Numbered from the stretch's first letter, positions 1 to 10,970 are shown. The stretch is 64,000 nt of DNA from Nemertoderma westbladi (GCA_032718475.1 JAUCBJ010004543.1:1-64000); one strand, 5' to 3'. The notes: a model not told the origin generated them from the letters alone. Numbers and translations are program-made.

Positions 1-904
1 GCTATGTCCCAACTGTTGTACCATGGCATCTCACTTGATAAGCAGGCCATCCACCACCCAACAGCGCCTTAGAAAGTGTTCCAATTCACTATTCAGTGCC
101 TTAGGACAATAATTTTTGAAATTTTTTTGCAGCCATTTGATTGGCTAATGGGTTTACCTTGCCTTCTATGGAGATTCAAATCTAGGCCTTTTACTTCCAA
201 CTTTGCTGCCTTTGTTGAGGCAGGGCGAATTGGTTGTAGGTAGATTGTTGACTACTATCCATTATACATTACGGGGTACCGTGCCCTAAACCCTGGAGTG
301 GTTTGTTATCTCGTTTGTGATTGGATAACACATCATAATATTATCCTGTAGGTGACTAAAGCTACTACGTTCCATCCATCCATTTGTTAGTAATTGTATA
401 TTCAGTCAGTCATTTGTGAATCAATTTACGGCACTGCTGCACTTATGTGTATGACGTATGCTGTTTTTTATTAGGCCTATAATTATCATATAAATTTATA
501 ATAATTATTTATTACCGGTATAGGCCTATATCAATTAATTATTATTATTATTATTACCGGTACGTAGTGCGTAGTGAATTAGAATTACGGTAGAATTTAT
601 TCTCATAATATATACTGTAATAGGCCTAGTGAAATTAAGTGTAGCCTATTACCGGCAGCCTACTTGTGCCATTTGGAATATACTGATATATACTATTTAT
701 TATATTATATAATACGATTATCTGATTATATTAATTATTAGGGCCTATATTGAGTGACTGTACTGTTACTCTGAATCACCATAATATTTCTAAATATTTT
801 ATGCACTTATATTCACTTGGTATACAGTATACCGGTATTTGTTATATTGTAATGGCATTTTCATTTTTTTATAAATATAGCTGTACTTTTTATAAAATAA
901 ACTG
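1..904. other. Non-coding, presumably intron or 5' flank
   Basis: AT-rich sequence with many TAGGCCTA and ACCGGT words and short ATT runs. I see no supported exon. The small open frames here have no coding character. Confidence 0.5.
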
Positions 905-1155
905 GACAAATGTTGAATTCTACGTCATTCAATGGCCCATCAGAGCTGTTAGAAATTTATTAGGAATTCGTAATAAGAAACTGATCGGATTCTAACATAT
1001 TTTGTCAGACAAACAAAAACATGACAGACAGACAGACAATATCAGAAGAACGGCTAATTGAATTAAGAAACTATTGTCAGATTCGAATTCCTCGACTTCG
1101 ATTACCCAAAAAAGTGAATCTGTTTCACTTCAAACACAATCCCAATATTTGACGA

Positions 1156-1187
<32 letters not shown>

Positions 1188-1500
1188 TATTGGCTGAACG
1201 GATAAATAATTTAATAATCTGAACCAATGTTTGAATTCTACGTCATTCAGTGCCACTTGGGAGCTGTTAGATGTTTCTTAAGAATTCGTAATAACAAACT
1301 GATTAGATAGTAATATTTTGACAGACAGACATAATAACATGACAGACAGACAGACAATATCAGAAGAACGGCTAATCGAATGAATAAGTTATTGTTAGAT
1401 TCGAATTCCACGGCATTGATTACCCAAAAGGAGATTCAGATTTCAGTTGAAACACAATTTTTCTATTTGACAGACAGACAGACAGACAGACAACAGACAC
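905..1500. repeat. Diverged tandem duplication (about 318 bp period) with GACA microsatellite tracts
   Basis: A block beginning near 908 (GAATTCTACGTCATTCA) recurs near 1226. Both copies continue in parallel through an AATTCGTAATAA stretch, a CAATATCAGAAGAACGG stretch and a GATTACCCAAAA stretch. Each copy contains and ends in GACA tetranucleotide runs (about 1021-1042, 1155-1185, 1322-1355, 1471-1500). The copies have diverged, so this is an old dispersed repeat or local duplication. Confidence 0.8.
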
Positions 1501-1784
1501 ATAAGGAAGGATAGGCTGTACAGAAAAACAGACTTCGGAAATGAAATCTACGGTAAAAACAACCTCATAATTGGGGAAACATAGATTATTTTGAAAGGAA
1601 GCAAGCCTGTGACATTTGTTGAAGTTTAAGAAATATTTTTATAATTTCATAAAATATATTCAGGTTCTGGAGGTACAAGATATTTTCCAATTCAGTACTA
1701 AAAGGGTTAAGGTTGGTATGAATTAAGGTTGGATCCTTGTTTTTTTTTATGTTTTATAATTGAAGAATTTATTGTCCCATTTAG

Positions 1785-1911
1785 ATTGGAATTGCAGTTT
1801 CAAAAGCTTCTGCAACTCTGGCAACTACGATATTCAAGGCTGGAACGGGATCAAATCAGGTTGAGATTATTAGAGAAAGTCTCTGTCATCAAATCCTGGA
1901 GTGTTGACGAG
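1785..1911 (+). CDS. Exon 1 in window: helical rod segment
   Basis: The acceptor is a T-rich tract ending in TTTAG at 1784 (an alternative acceptor ends at 1797). The donor is GACGAG|GTAAGT after 1911, phase 0. The translation is Leu/Gln/Arg/Glu-rich (LQLWQLRYSRLERDQ) and fits an amphipathic helix of a spectrin-type rod. The last nine codons (from about 1885) and the donor are the first unit of the 27-bp minisatellite that fills the start of the next intron. The upstream exon lies outside the window or was not recognised. Confidence 0.7.
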
Positions 1912-2157
1912 GTAAGTAAATCCTGGAGTGTTGTCGAGGTAAGTAAATCCTGGAGTGTTGACGAGGTAAGTAAATCCTGGAGTGTTGTCTAGGTAAGTAA
2001 ATCCTGGAGTGTTGACGAGGTAAGTAAATCCTGGAGTGTTGTCGAGGTAAGTAAATCCTGGAGTTTTGTCTTAAGTAAATCCTGGAGTGTTGTCGAGGTA
2101 AGTAAATCCTGGAGTGTTGTCGAGGTAAATAAATCCTGAAGTTTTGTCTTAAGTAAA
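1891..2157. repeat. 27-bp minisatellite that amplifies the exon end and its 5' splice site
   Basis: About ten units, most of 27 bp, each with AAATCCTGGAGTGTTG followed by a variable GACGAG or GTCGAG and GTAAGT. The first unit is the end of the coding exon; the rest are intronic. The period is nine codons, so the first two intronic units keep the reading frame until a TAG at about 1990. Later units are shorter, with GTTTTGTCTTAAGT replacing the donor. Confidence 0.95.
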
Positions 2158-2248
2158 ACATTAACCATTCGTTTAAAGGGAGTTGACGAAAGGTCTCGAA
2201 CTGAAGCTAAAACAAAACAAAATTATTTTAATAATTGTTGTTTTTCAG

Positions 2249-2432
2249 TTCAATCAAATTTCGGTCGATGAACGTAAAAAAATATTCGACCAACTCAACG
2301 AAGATACCAGGAAACTAATCAAAGATTCCTACGAACCCGGTAGGGCCGTTGAGTTTGATCTCCATCAACTTCAGACCGAGGTGAACAACTGCAATCAACT
2401 GTATGAAGAGTTGGAGAGAGTCAACAGTATCT
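2249..2432 (+). CDS. Exon 2: spectrin-like helices
   Basis: The acceptor TGTTTTTCAG ends at 2248 and the donor AGTATCT|GTAAGT follows 2432. The exon enters at phase 0 and leaves one base over. It encodes charged helical sequence (DERKKIFDQLNEDTRKLIK, then EVNNCNQLYEELERV) with the spacing of hydrophobics expected of spectrin-repeat helices. It joins in frame to exons 1 and 3. Confidence 0.85.
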
Positions 2433-2793
2433 GTAAGTCTCCTGGCTATGTAGGTAGAGAAGAGACACTTATATGAGACGGGGGGATTAACTCTAATTGG
2501 TTAATTAATATCTCGTATCAGCGAATTAACATTGTTAATTATAAATTAAGGGAATGGAACAGATTAGAGTTGCATGTCTTTTTAACCAAAACAATAAACG
2601 GGAGTCAATAAGACAGGTCAAAGGTTAATGATCTTCCTCTATAAGTTTAATTATATTTTAGTCGTCACGTGTTACGAGGGTCGGTCCTGTTTACAGTTAC
2701 GTTCTAAAGTGGACGTACATCCGTCATTAATACTTATACCCAAACCCTAATTATAAAAAAAAACTGAAAATAATATTATTGGTTTTATTTTAG

Positions 2794-2937
2794 CTGATGT
2801 GGACGCAAATGACGCGGCTAGATTGATTTCGGAACTCAATTCCTTGCGTCAGGAACTCAGCGAAGTCGATCAGAATCTGGCAGGTGATCTACGAATGTCT
2901 ATACCAGGGGATGTACAAACCTTCAGTCGACTTATTC
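2794..2937 (+). CDS. Exon 3: spectrin-like helices
   Basis: The acceptor TTTTATTTTAG ends at 2793 and the donor TTATTC|GTAAGT follows 2937. The phase is 1 in and 1 out. It reads DVDANDAARLISELNSLRQE onward, a clear amphipathic helix. A weaker donor, GCAG|GTGATC, lies inside the exon, but using it would lose the phase match with exon 4. Confidence 0.8.
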
Positions 2938-3086
2938 GTAAGTGTTTCACGTTATTTTATTCATTTTGTGCATAAATTAAGTGACGGCGTGAGTGGACAC
3001 TATATGAGGACATACACAAAGATACAAACAATTCATTATAGATGTCGATGTTCCTTGATAAATCCACTAATATTTTCTTATTGCAG

Positions 3087-3276
3087 ACAAACAACAATTG
3101 TTACTAGCCAATCTCACATCGACTAAACAGTGCCAATACGATTTACTTCGGGTTAAAGTTGACTTGGTAGTAAACCAGAGGGGCGAGGCTTCTTGTTCGA
3201 GTCTCATACAAACGTTCGCGGGGCTCACTGAGATGTGGAACAGGATATTAACTCTCAGTCAATTATATCTTAGAAA
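3087..3276 (+). CDS. Exon 4: spectrin-repeat segment
   Basis: The acceptor TCTTATTGCAG ends at 3086. The proposed donor is AGAAA|GTTCGT after 3276, a weak GTTCGT type. It is chosen because it restores phase with exon 5, turning LYLRK into LELAK without a gap. The translation includes a Trp (EMWNRILTLSQ) in a helix, as is common in spectrin repeats. Without this donor the frame reads on to a stop at about 3306. Confidence 0.72.
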
Positions 3277-3403
3277 GTTCGTTTTTTTTCAAGTTATTCG
3301 TAGATAATATTCAAAAATATTAATGTTATCAAGAAGCAGACAGAGTACCACCCCTCTGAGATAACACTGCGAGGTCTCTGCTACTATTACGTTTATTTTT
3401 TAG

Positions 3404-3542
3404 GTTGGAACTAGCCAAAGTCGTTTTGGAATGTATGAATTCAGTTCAAGGGTTCGTCTCTTCATTGGAGGAAATACTTGTGTCCCAAGATGCCACGCCC
3501 AACGACCTTAATCTTCTGAATAGGTTTAAAGATAAGTTAGAG
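3404..3542 (+). CDS. Exon 5: spectrin-repeat segment
   Basis: The acceptor TATTTTTTAG ends at 3403 and the donor TTAGAG|GTGAGT follows 3542. It enters at phase 2 and ends at phase 0. It encodes LELAKVVLECMNSVQGF and then a charged helix ending FKDKLE. The fit of spacing and phase with exons 4 and 6 is good. Confidence 0.85.
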
Positions 3543-4128
3543 GTGAGTCTCTGGTTGTAATAAGTAGTAATCGTTTAAATTTACAGGTAAATCATTTACA
3601 ATTGAGAGGTAAAACATCACGCATCATATTATAACTAGGAATGAAAATCCACATTTAACTTTAAGTATTACTAACGACATGTATCATGTGTTCATCACTG
3701 TAACGGGTAACATCACAGACGTAACAACTGAACGTGTTAAAACTATATTTAACTTCTGCAAGTGCGTGGGTGAAATTTAAATATTAGATTTAAATTTCAA
3801 TATTTATATATTAAATATTATTTTTGATCAACTATCTTTCTTTATTAAGACCTATTGTAACTTTTTATCAACAAAATGTTTAATATGTAGTTTTTTCATC
3901 ATTATGCCGTTACACCTGTGCAAGTACTTTACATTGTTTCGATCCTCGTATCCTTATTACCACTCACTCACTACGATCTTCCGTGTAACCAGATCAGTAC
4001 GATGTAAAGTATACTTTACACACTAATGTAAATACTTATTTAGTCTGTAATCTGAGGATCAGCGCACTGCTAAATCCCGGACAGGGTGAATTTATTATAT
4101 ATTATACCTTATAACTTATACCGCGCAG
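3543..4128. other. Intron, nothing recognised
   Basis: AT-rich intron between exons 5 and 6. I see no repeats or conserved elements beyond a pyrimidine stretch before the acceptor. Confidence 0.6.
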
Positions 4129-4325
4129 GAACTGTCCATGTCTATTCCTCCATACCAAGCGAATGTCGATCAGCTGTTAGAGGATACCGGTAAACTGGAG
4201 GCCGTTGCCTCAGACGAGAAGGACCTCTGTTTGGTCTCCCCGGATGTCGCTATCGTGAAGATCGGAAAGGAAGTCGCCATGACTGTGTCCCGGTGGGAGT
4301 TAGCAGCGGAGCAGATCGAACAGAG
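4129..4325 (+). CDS. Exon 6: spectrin-repeat segment whose donor seeds a 37-bp array
   Basis: The acceptor CCGCGCAG ends at 4128 and the donor ACAGAG|GTGAGT follows 4325. It enters at phase 0 and leaves two bases over. The sequence runs from ELSMSIPPYQANVDQLLED through a helix with Trp (VSRWELAAEQIEQR). Reading past the donor gives an immediate TGA, so only the first donor of the following array gives a productive join. The partner acceptor is uncertain (see the 8-kb block). Confidence 0.85.
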
Positions 4326-7208
4326 GTGAGTCAATGTGTAAACGGAACCCCACCGAGTAGAGGTGAGTCTATGTGTAAACGGAACACCACCGAATAGAGG
4401 TGAGTCAATGTTTAAACGGAACCCCACCAAGCAGAGGTGAGTCAATGTGTAAACGGAACCCCACCGAGCAGAGGTGAGTCAATGTGTAAACGGAACCCCA
4501 CCGAGCAGAGGTGAGTCAATGTTTAAACGGAACCCCACCGAGCAGAGGTGAGTCAATGTGTAAACGGAACCCCACCGAGCAGAGGTGAGTCAATGTTTAA
4601 ACGGAACCCCACCGAGCAGAGGTGAGTCAATGTTTAAACGGAACCCCACCGAGCAGAGGTGAGTCAATGTGTAAACGGAACCCCACCGAGCAGAGGTGAG
4701 TCAATGTGTAAACGGAACCCCACCGAGCAGAGGTGAGTCAATGTGTAAACGGAACCCCACCGAGCAGAGGTGAGTCAATGTTTAAACGGAACCCCACCGA
4801 GCAGAGGTGAGTCAATGTGTAAACGGAACCCCACCGAGCAGAGGTGAGTCAATGTGTAAACGGAACCCCACCGAGCAGAGGTGAGTCAATGTTTAAACGG
4901 AACCCCACCGAGCAGAGGTGAGTCAATGTGTAAACGGAACCCCACCGAGCAGAGGTGAGTCAATGTTTAAACGGAACCCCACCGAGCAGAGGTGAGTCAA
5001 TGTGTAAACGGAACCCCACCGAGCAGAGGTGAGTCAATGTTTAAACGGAACCCCACCGAGCAGAGGTGAGTCAATGTGTAAACGGAACCCCACCGAGCAG
5101 AGGTGAGTCAATGTTTAAACGGAACCCCACCGAGCATAGGTGAGTCAATGTGTAAACGGAACCCCACCGAGCAGAGGTGAGTCAATGTGTAAACGGAACC
5201 CCACCGAGCAGAGGTGAGTCAATGTTTAAACGGAACCCCACCAAGCAGAGGTGAGTCAATGTGTAAACGGAACCCCACCGAGCAGAGGTGAGTCAATGTG
5301 TAAACGGAACCCCACCGAGCAGAGGTGAGTCAATGTTTAAACGGAACCCCACCGAGCAGAGGTGAGTCAATGTGTAAACGGAACCCCACCGAGCAGAGGT
5401 GAGTCAATGTTTAAACGGAACCCCACCGAGCATAGGTGAGTCAATGTGTAAACGGAACCCCACGGAGCAGAGGAGAGTCAATGTGTAAACGGAACCCCAC
5501 CGAGCAGAGGTGAGTCAATGTGTAAACGGAACCCCACCGAGCAGAGGTGAGTCAATGTGTAAACGGAACCCCACCGAGCAGAGGTGAGTCAATGTTTAAA
5601 CGGAACCCCACCGAGCGTAGGTGAGTCAATGTGTAAACGGAACCCCACGGAGCAGAGGAGAGTCAATGTGTAAACGGAACCCCACCGAGCAGAGGTGAGT
5701 CAATGTTTAAACGGAACCCCACCGAGCAGAGGTGAGTCAATGTGTAAACGGAACCCCACCGAGCAGAGGTGAGTCAATGTGTAAACGGAACCCCACCGAG
5801 CAGAGGTGAGTCAATGTGTAAACGGAACCCCACCGAGCAGAGGTGAGTCAATGTTTAAACGGAACCCCACCGAGCAGAGGTGAGTCAATGTGTAAACGGA
5901 ACCCCACCGAGCAGAGGTGAGTCAATGTGTAAACGGAACCCCACCGAGCAGAGGTGAGTCAATGTTTAAACGGAACCCCACCGAGCAGAGGTGAGTCAAT
6001 GTGTAAACGGAACCCCACCGAGCAGAGGTGAGTCAATGTGTAAACGGAACCCCACCGAGCAGAGGTGAGTCAATGTGTAAACGGAGCCCCACCGAGCATA
6101 GGTGAGTCAATGTGTAAACGGAACCCCACCAAGCAGAGGTGACTCAATGTGTAAACGGAACCCCATCGAGCAGAGGTGAGTCAATGTGTAAACGGAACCC
6201 CATCGAGCAGAGGTGAGTCAATGTGTAAACGGAACCCCACGGAGCAGAGGAGAGTCAATGTGTAAACGGAACCCCACGGAGCAGAGGTGAGTCAATGTGT
6301 AAACGGAACCCCACGGAGCAGAGGAGAGTCAATGTGTAAACGGAACCCCACCGAGCAGAGTTGAGTCTATGTGTAAACGGAACCCCACCGAACAGAGGTG
6401 AGTCAATGTGTAAACGGAACCCCACCGAGCAGAGGTGAGTCAATGTGTAAACGGAACCCCACCTAGCAGAGGTGAGTCAATGTGTAAACGGAACCCCATC
6501 GAGCAGAGGTGAGTCAATGTGTAAACGGAACCCCACCTAGCAGAGGTGAGTCAATGTGTAAACGGAACCCCACCTAGCAGAGGTGAGTCAATGTGTAAAC
6601 GGAACCCCACCGAGCAGAGGTGAGTCAATGTGTAAACGGAACCCCACCTAGCAGAGGTGAGTCAATGTGTAAACGGAACCCCATCGAGCAGAGGTGAGTC
6701 AATGTGTAAACGGAACCCCACCTAGCAGAGGTGAGTCAATGTGTAAACGGAACCCCACCGATCAGAGGTGAGTCAATGTGTAAACGGAACCCCACCGAAC
6801 AGAGGTGAGTCAATGTTTAAACGGAACCCCACCGAGCAGAGGAGAGAGTCAATGTGTAAACGGAACCCCACCGATCAGAAGTGAGTCAATGTGTAAACGG
6901 AACCCCACCTAGCAGAGGTGAGTCAATGTGTAAACGGAACCCCACCGAGCAGAGGTGAGTCAATGTGTAAACGGAACCCCACGGAGCAGAGGAGAGAGTC
7001 AATGTGTAAACGGAACCCCACCGATCAGAGGTGAGTCAATGTGTAAACGGAACCCCACCTAGCAGAGGTGAGTCAATGTGTAAACGGAACCCCACCGATC
7101 AGAGGTGAGTCAATGTGTAAACGGAACCCCACCGAACAGAGGTGAGTCAATGTTTAAACGGAACCCCACCGAGCAGAGGTGAGTCAATGTGTAAACGGAA
7201 CCCCACTG
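4321..7208. repeat. 37-bp minisatellite of splice donors, about 78 units
   Basis: The tandem 37-bp unit contains CAGAGGTGAGTCAATG, then TGTAAACGGAACCCCACCGAG with the last bases variable. The array starts exactly at the end of exon 6, so each unit repeats the AGAG|GTGAGT donor. Subtypes alternate at one site (TGTGTAAAC or TGTTTAAAC), and the 3' third adds CACCTAG, CATCGAG and CACGGAG variants. Two units carry an extra AG (near 6842 and 6991). The period is not a multiple of three. Confidence 0.97.
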
Positions 7209-7972
7209 TACGAAGGTTAGTGGATCTTGGGTACCACGGTTTGTATCGCATTCTGGATGTTGATGTTTAGACTCTAAACTGTTTCTCATTTGGCTATAAA
7301 GGTATACTGGGTGTCACACCAGGTGGCCCTTCACTCCCTAGCAATCTCCAACTCATTAGTAGTGTTGCCACTATGCGAACCATGTGCTGTATTGCTCTTA
7401 TAAATTATTCCAATAACCGCATGTTATTCAGACTGGCGGTAATTCAAAACAATGTAATCAGTACAATTATTAATATGTTATTAGTCTAAAAGTAATAATG
7501 GTTGTTCATATTTATTGAAGTTTTCTAAGATTCATTTGCAGTTTTACTTTCAATTAAGGACATTTTACTTCAGCAGTCTATATCACAAATCATTCGCTCA
7601 TCACGATTTTCCAACATGAAAACCACTTCAGTTATTTCCTCATCAGTAACCTATCAGTATTATATGAATTATTGATTGATTGATTGATTGATATTAATTT
7701 ATTGACAACTGAAATGTTTAAAAAAATCCAAAACAAAATATATCAATGGATGCAAAGATATTCTATACGGATTTCCCATTCAACAGTAGAATTGAATTAT
7801 TTGAAATAACGATGTTAATACTTGACGTGATATTATATAAAATTGTAATTAATATAATTGTAATTAGGCCTATTTAGTTGAATTGTAATCTTTCTTTGGG
7901 GATGTAGTTCTAGCAGATTGCATATGAGTTGGGGGGTTTGTTAACTAGTCACAGACAATCAACCGTCGTATT
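7209..7972. other. Intron remainder with ATTG microsatellite
   Basis: AT-rich intron sequence following the 37-bp array, including a short ATTG run near 7672-7692. No exon or recognisable element is visible. Confidence 0.6.
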
Positions 7973-8553
7973 ATTGGTTAACTATTGGCAATGACGGCCA
8001 CTTCTCCCGGCAATGCTATTCCCATGACTACCTCCAATCATTGCTACGAACCGCGCAACACGACAGCCTATAGCCGACTCATCACCTACCGTTGCCAGGG
8101 CGTCGGCACGTTCGCCGTATTGGTTGGTATGGAGTCGCCTATGGATGGTGAGCGAGCAACTCTGAGCGGCCGTCCTATTGGTTGTGTGTTGAACAACGGC
8201 CCCACATTCCACCAATCACAAACTCGCGATGTTCTCCTCAGCTCTTCCCCGGCTATGGTAACCTCGCAGCTATACCTGCTGGAGGCTATTTGTTCCGCCG
8301 TTGTTTGGAATATAGTCAGACAACCCTTTGATGACGTCATTGTATGTAAGGTGTTACCTAGAGCCGGACCATTGAGGATTCACAACGGGGTTGAGTTGAC
8401 CCCAGTTATCGTGAAACCCGACCTGCTTCCTTTCAGTCTCCTTCACCAATACAACTCGCCAACCAGGTGGTTCCGTTCAGCCGCCTACCCAATCAGATTG
8501 GTGGATTTACCGTGCGTTGCCAGTAGCAACATCTGCGTGAGTTCAACCATTGG
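7973..8553. promoter_or_regulatory. CCAAT-box cluster with a CRE; candidate internal promoter
   Basis: In a CpG-containing, locally GC-richer block I find at least ten CCAAT or ATTGG pentamers: 7973, 7984, 8034, 8119, 8177, 8212, 8446, 8489, 8497 and 8549. A perfect palindromic CRE (TGACGTCA) sits at 8332-8339. About one CCAAT/ATTGG would be expected by chance in this length. CCAAT is the known NF-Y motif and TGACGTCA binds CREB/ATF factors. The block overlaps a long open frame ending in a good splice donor, so it may be a first exon with its promoter. No TATA box or initiator was identified. Confidence 0.4.
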
Positions 8554-8685
8554 TAGTGAAATTGAGGCCGCTGATAAGCCATTTCCTATTAATCAGAAGG
8601 TCACTGATCAGATAGTTTCCGACATTCGTGTGGTGATCGTAACCGAGGCTAATCCGTCTTCCTTAGTTACTTCCGTGTCGGAAAA
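8074..8685 (+). CDS. Exon 7, or first exon of a short isoform; start uncertain
   Basis: An open frame runs from 7982 (stop at 7979-7981) into a donor GGAAAA|GTAAGA after 8685. Its two leftover bases join exon 8 in frame (SVSEK then YSNMSAV). Three acceptors would accept the two bases from exon 6, before 8074, 8242 and 8437; the last has the best pyrimidine tract (GCTTCCTTTCAG). The translation is not spectrin-like: it is rich in Val, Ser and Pro, and I recognise nothing in it. If the CCAAT-dense block is a promoter, an in-frame start could be the ATG at 8263, or the ATG at 9341 in exon 8. The call is moderate because composition and the donor phase fit, but the 5' boundary does not resolve. 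Confidence 0.5.
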
Positions 8686-9330
8686 GTAAGAATTGCTAAT
8701 TTTATATTTTTGAAATGATCATAATATTAAACACCCCTACACATATTACACCTCCACCGTTTTTTACCCTAAAATATTGACTTTTACAATATTTCTATAT
8801 GTTATTCAATTCCAATTTAATTAAGTATCATGATACATCACAATGGTTCTAGTTTATAGACTTGGTCATGGTTGGGAAAATATGTCACATAACAGCTGGA
8901 CATTTAATAGCGACGTAGGCTACACAGCTCTAGACGATTAACTTGATAATCTCACTGAACCTGAACCTGAAACATCAAATTAAATTAACAAACTAATCTT
9001 AACTACACAAACAAACTAAACAAACAAATCCTCTTATAATTAATGAATTGAGTTACTAGCTAACACCAACTAGCATATTCGGCTGATACACGCAATTTCG
9101 ATGAAATTTTAAAGAAATTCCACCAAAGATGTTTCATAATATGCTTATTTTTCATCTTCAATAGTTTAGTAAATGTTATAAATAATCTAATTTGGAGATA
9201 AAAATACTTTAATACTCACATAAAGTGAGTAAACATAAAGTGTCCTAATCCTCGTATCTTTATTTCCTCTCACTCACTAAGCTACGTTTTTCGTTTTGTA
9301 AAATGAACTATATTTCTCCCACCTCCTCAG
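8686..9330. other. Intron, nothing recognised
   Basis: AT-rich intron with short ACAAACAAAC runs near 9005-9030. No repeats of note. Confidence 0.6.
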
Positions 9331-9716
9331 GTATTCAAATATGTCCGCGGTATCAGATAGTCTTTCCAAGTATCTGACTGCGTGGGCGGACGAGGTCGAC
9401 TGGGTGGTTGACGCCGAATCGCGTCGTCCAGACGACACGGACTCCGGAACCGAGGATCAACCCGACTCCGGTACCTCCCCGACCGCTCTCGTCGATACCG
9501 CTAACCGACTCGCCAAGCAGTGGGACACCACCAACGATTACTACACGACGCTGACCAACCATCAACCCGCCATCGAGGCTCTCAACCAGACGGCCGATGG
9601 TTTCGTCCGCAGGGCTCAGACGATGGACGCATCGAGCGCGGAGTACCGGAGGAGACTAGAGGAAGTCGCCTATCTACGCTCCGTCGATACCGCAAAGAAA
9701 CCTAAGATTATTAAAG
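9331..9716 (+). CDS. Exon 8: spectrin-like rod with an acidic linker
   Basis: The acceptor CCACCTCCTCAG ends at 9330 and the donor TTAAAG|GTGTTT follows 9716. It enters at phase 2 and exits at phase 1. A helix with paired Trp (YLTAWADEVDWVVDAE) is followed by an Asp/Ser/Thr/Pro-rich stretch. A second long helix pair (NRLAKQWDTTNDYYTTL, then RRRLEEVAYLRS) resembles a spectrin repeat. The exon is CpG-rich compared with its introns. Confidence 0.88.
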
Positions 9717-9950
9717 GTGTTTTAATATATTTTGCTATTATAAACATTAAAAATTGGATTCAGTTGTGAATCACTTTTTTACTGACTTATGAACTCTTTC
9801 TTGCATTACTTTTGTGCGAAACTTTGAGCATTGACTTATGGAATGACTTGTGCGCATTGACTATGACTATGTTCCGTTAACTTTTGCATTGGCTTTGATG
9901 TTTGTTTTGACTTGTCATTGACTTGTTTTGATTGTTAATTGTAGTTGTAA

Positions 9951-10970
9951 TGATATCTTGTTTAAATTTCATTTTAATTATAAATACACAACAAATATTA
10001 CAGGCAGTAAATACAAATACGACGTTTCGGGTCCAGCAGGCACCATTATCAATGGTGCTATTAATAAATTCTTATCGCGCGTTCATGAACCACCCCCTGT
10101 TGTAACTACTGTACCTAAACGCCCCGTTACTTTTGTTTTACCCTATACCGGCAACCATACGCTAATATCATTAAGGCTAGACTACAACGTTTGTTTGAAT
10201 CTGTTTTCAGTCATATTTCTATTCGTGTTGGGTTTCGACCTACACGTAGTCTCAGCATTGTTTACCTATAAAGACAGACTACCTCTGCATATGCGCTCCA
10301 GTATTATTTACCATTTTACCTGTAGTAGCTGCTGTAACGCTACTTACGTCGGGAAAACCCGTCGTCACTTTGGAGTGCGTACGACTGAACATCGTGGTGT
10401 CTCTTACGCCGCAGGTAGACCCATAAGGTAGTAGATTCCTCTGTCCTTTCTCACAGTTTGGAATCTGACCATCCAATATCATCGTCTGACTTTAGAATTA
10501 TTACCTCTGCTAACCGCTGGCTAGATCTCTCCATAAAAGAAACTCTTCTCATTAAAGAATATCGACCACTGATCAACATCCAAAAATCATCATCCCTTGA
10601 GTTACGGCTACTGTAGTTATCTTATCCGGTAATCCAATCCTTGTTCACTTAGAACACCTGAATCCCTGATTGATGGTGTGTTTTTGCTTGATAGTATGTA
10701 CTGTACATAACTACTGCGGTAGGCCTCTTTCATTATTTATAATTTAGGTTAATTTTTTTCCCCGTTGTATTTAGTCAGTCTGTATATTGCCTTACTTACT
10801 TGATAATGGTGCCTGCTGGACCCGAAACGTCGTATTTGTATTTACTGCCTGTAACAATTGTTGTGTATATATAATTAAAATGAAATTTAAATGCGTTGTA
10901 ATTGCTATTGTTTTCTTAATTTCACTGCTAAGATTCCCCACCAATGAACCACTAACTGATATCTTGTTTA
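9951..10970 (+). mobile_element. Penelope-like retroelement fragment with inverted terminal repeats
   Basis: A 90-bp arm at 9961-10050 recurs as its reverse complement at 10802-10891 with a few mismatches. Between the arms is the decayed 3' part of a Penelope-like element (PLE) ORF. It has a stretch resembling the usual pre-endonuclease region (FVLPYTGNHT, then YKDRLPLHMRSS). Next is a GIY-YIG endonuclease-like motif (TYVGKTRRHFGVRTTEH) with its Cys pairs (CSSCC). A C-terminal remnant runs to a stop near 10617. The 14-bp sequence TGATATCTTGTTTA occurs at both outer edges (9951-9964 and 10957-10970), consistent with a target-site duplication. The reading frame is broken near 10180 and again at 10430. 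Confidence 0.85.

Noticed and set aside
750-995. 81-codon open frame near the window start
   Set aside because: It has no ATG in suitable context and AT-rich non-coding composition, and it overlaps the diverged GACA-bearing duplication.
4321-7208. CRISPR-like array
   Set aside because: Units are contiguous with no unique spacers, in a eukaryotic intron; it is a minisatellite.
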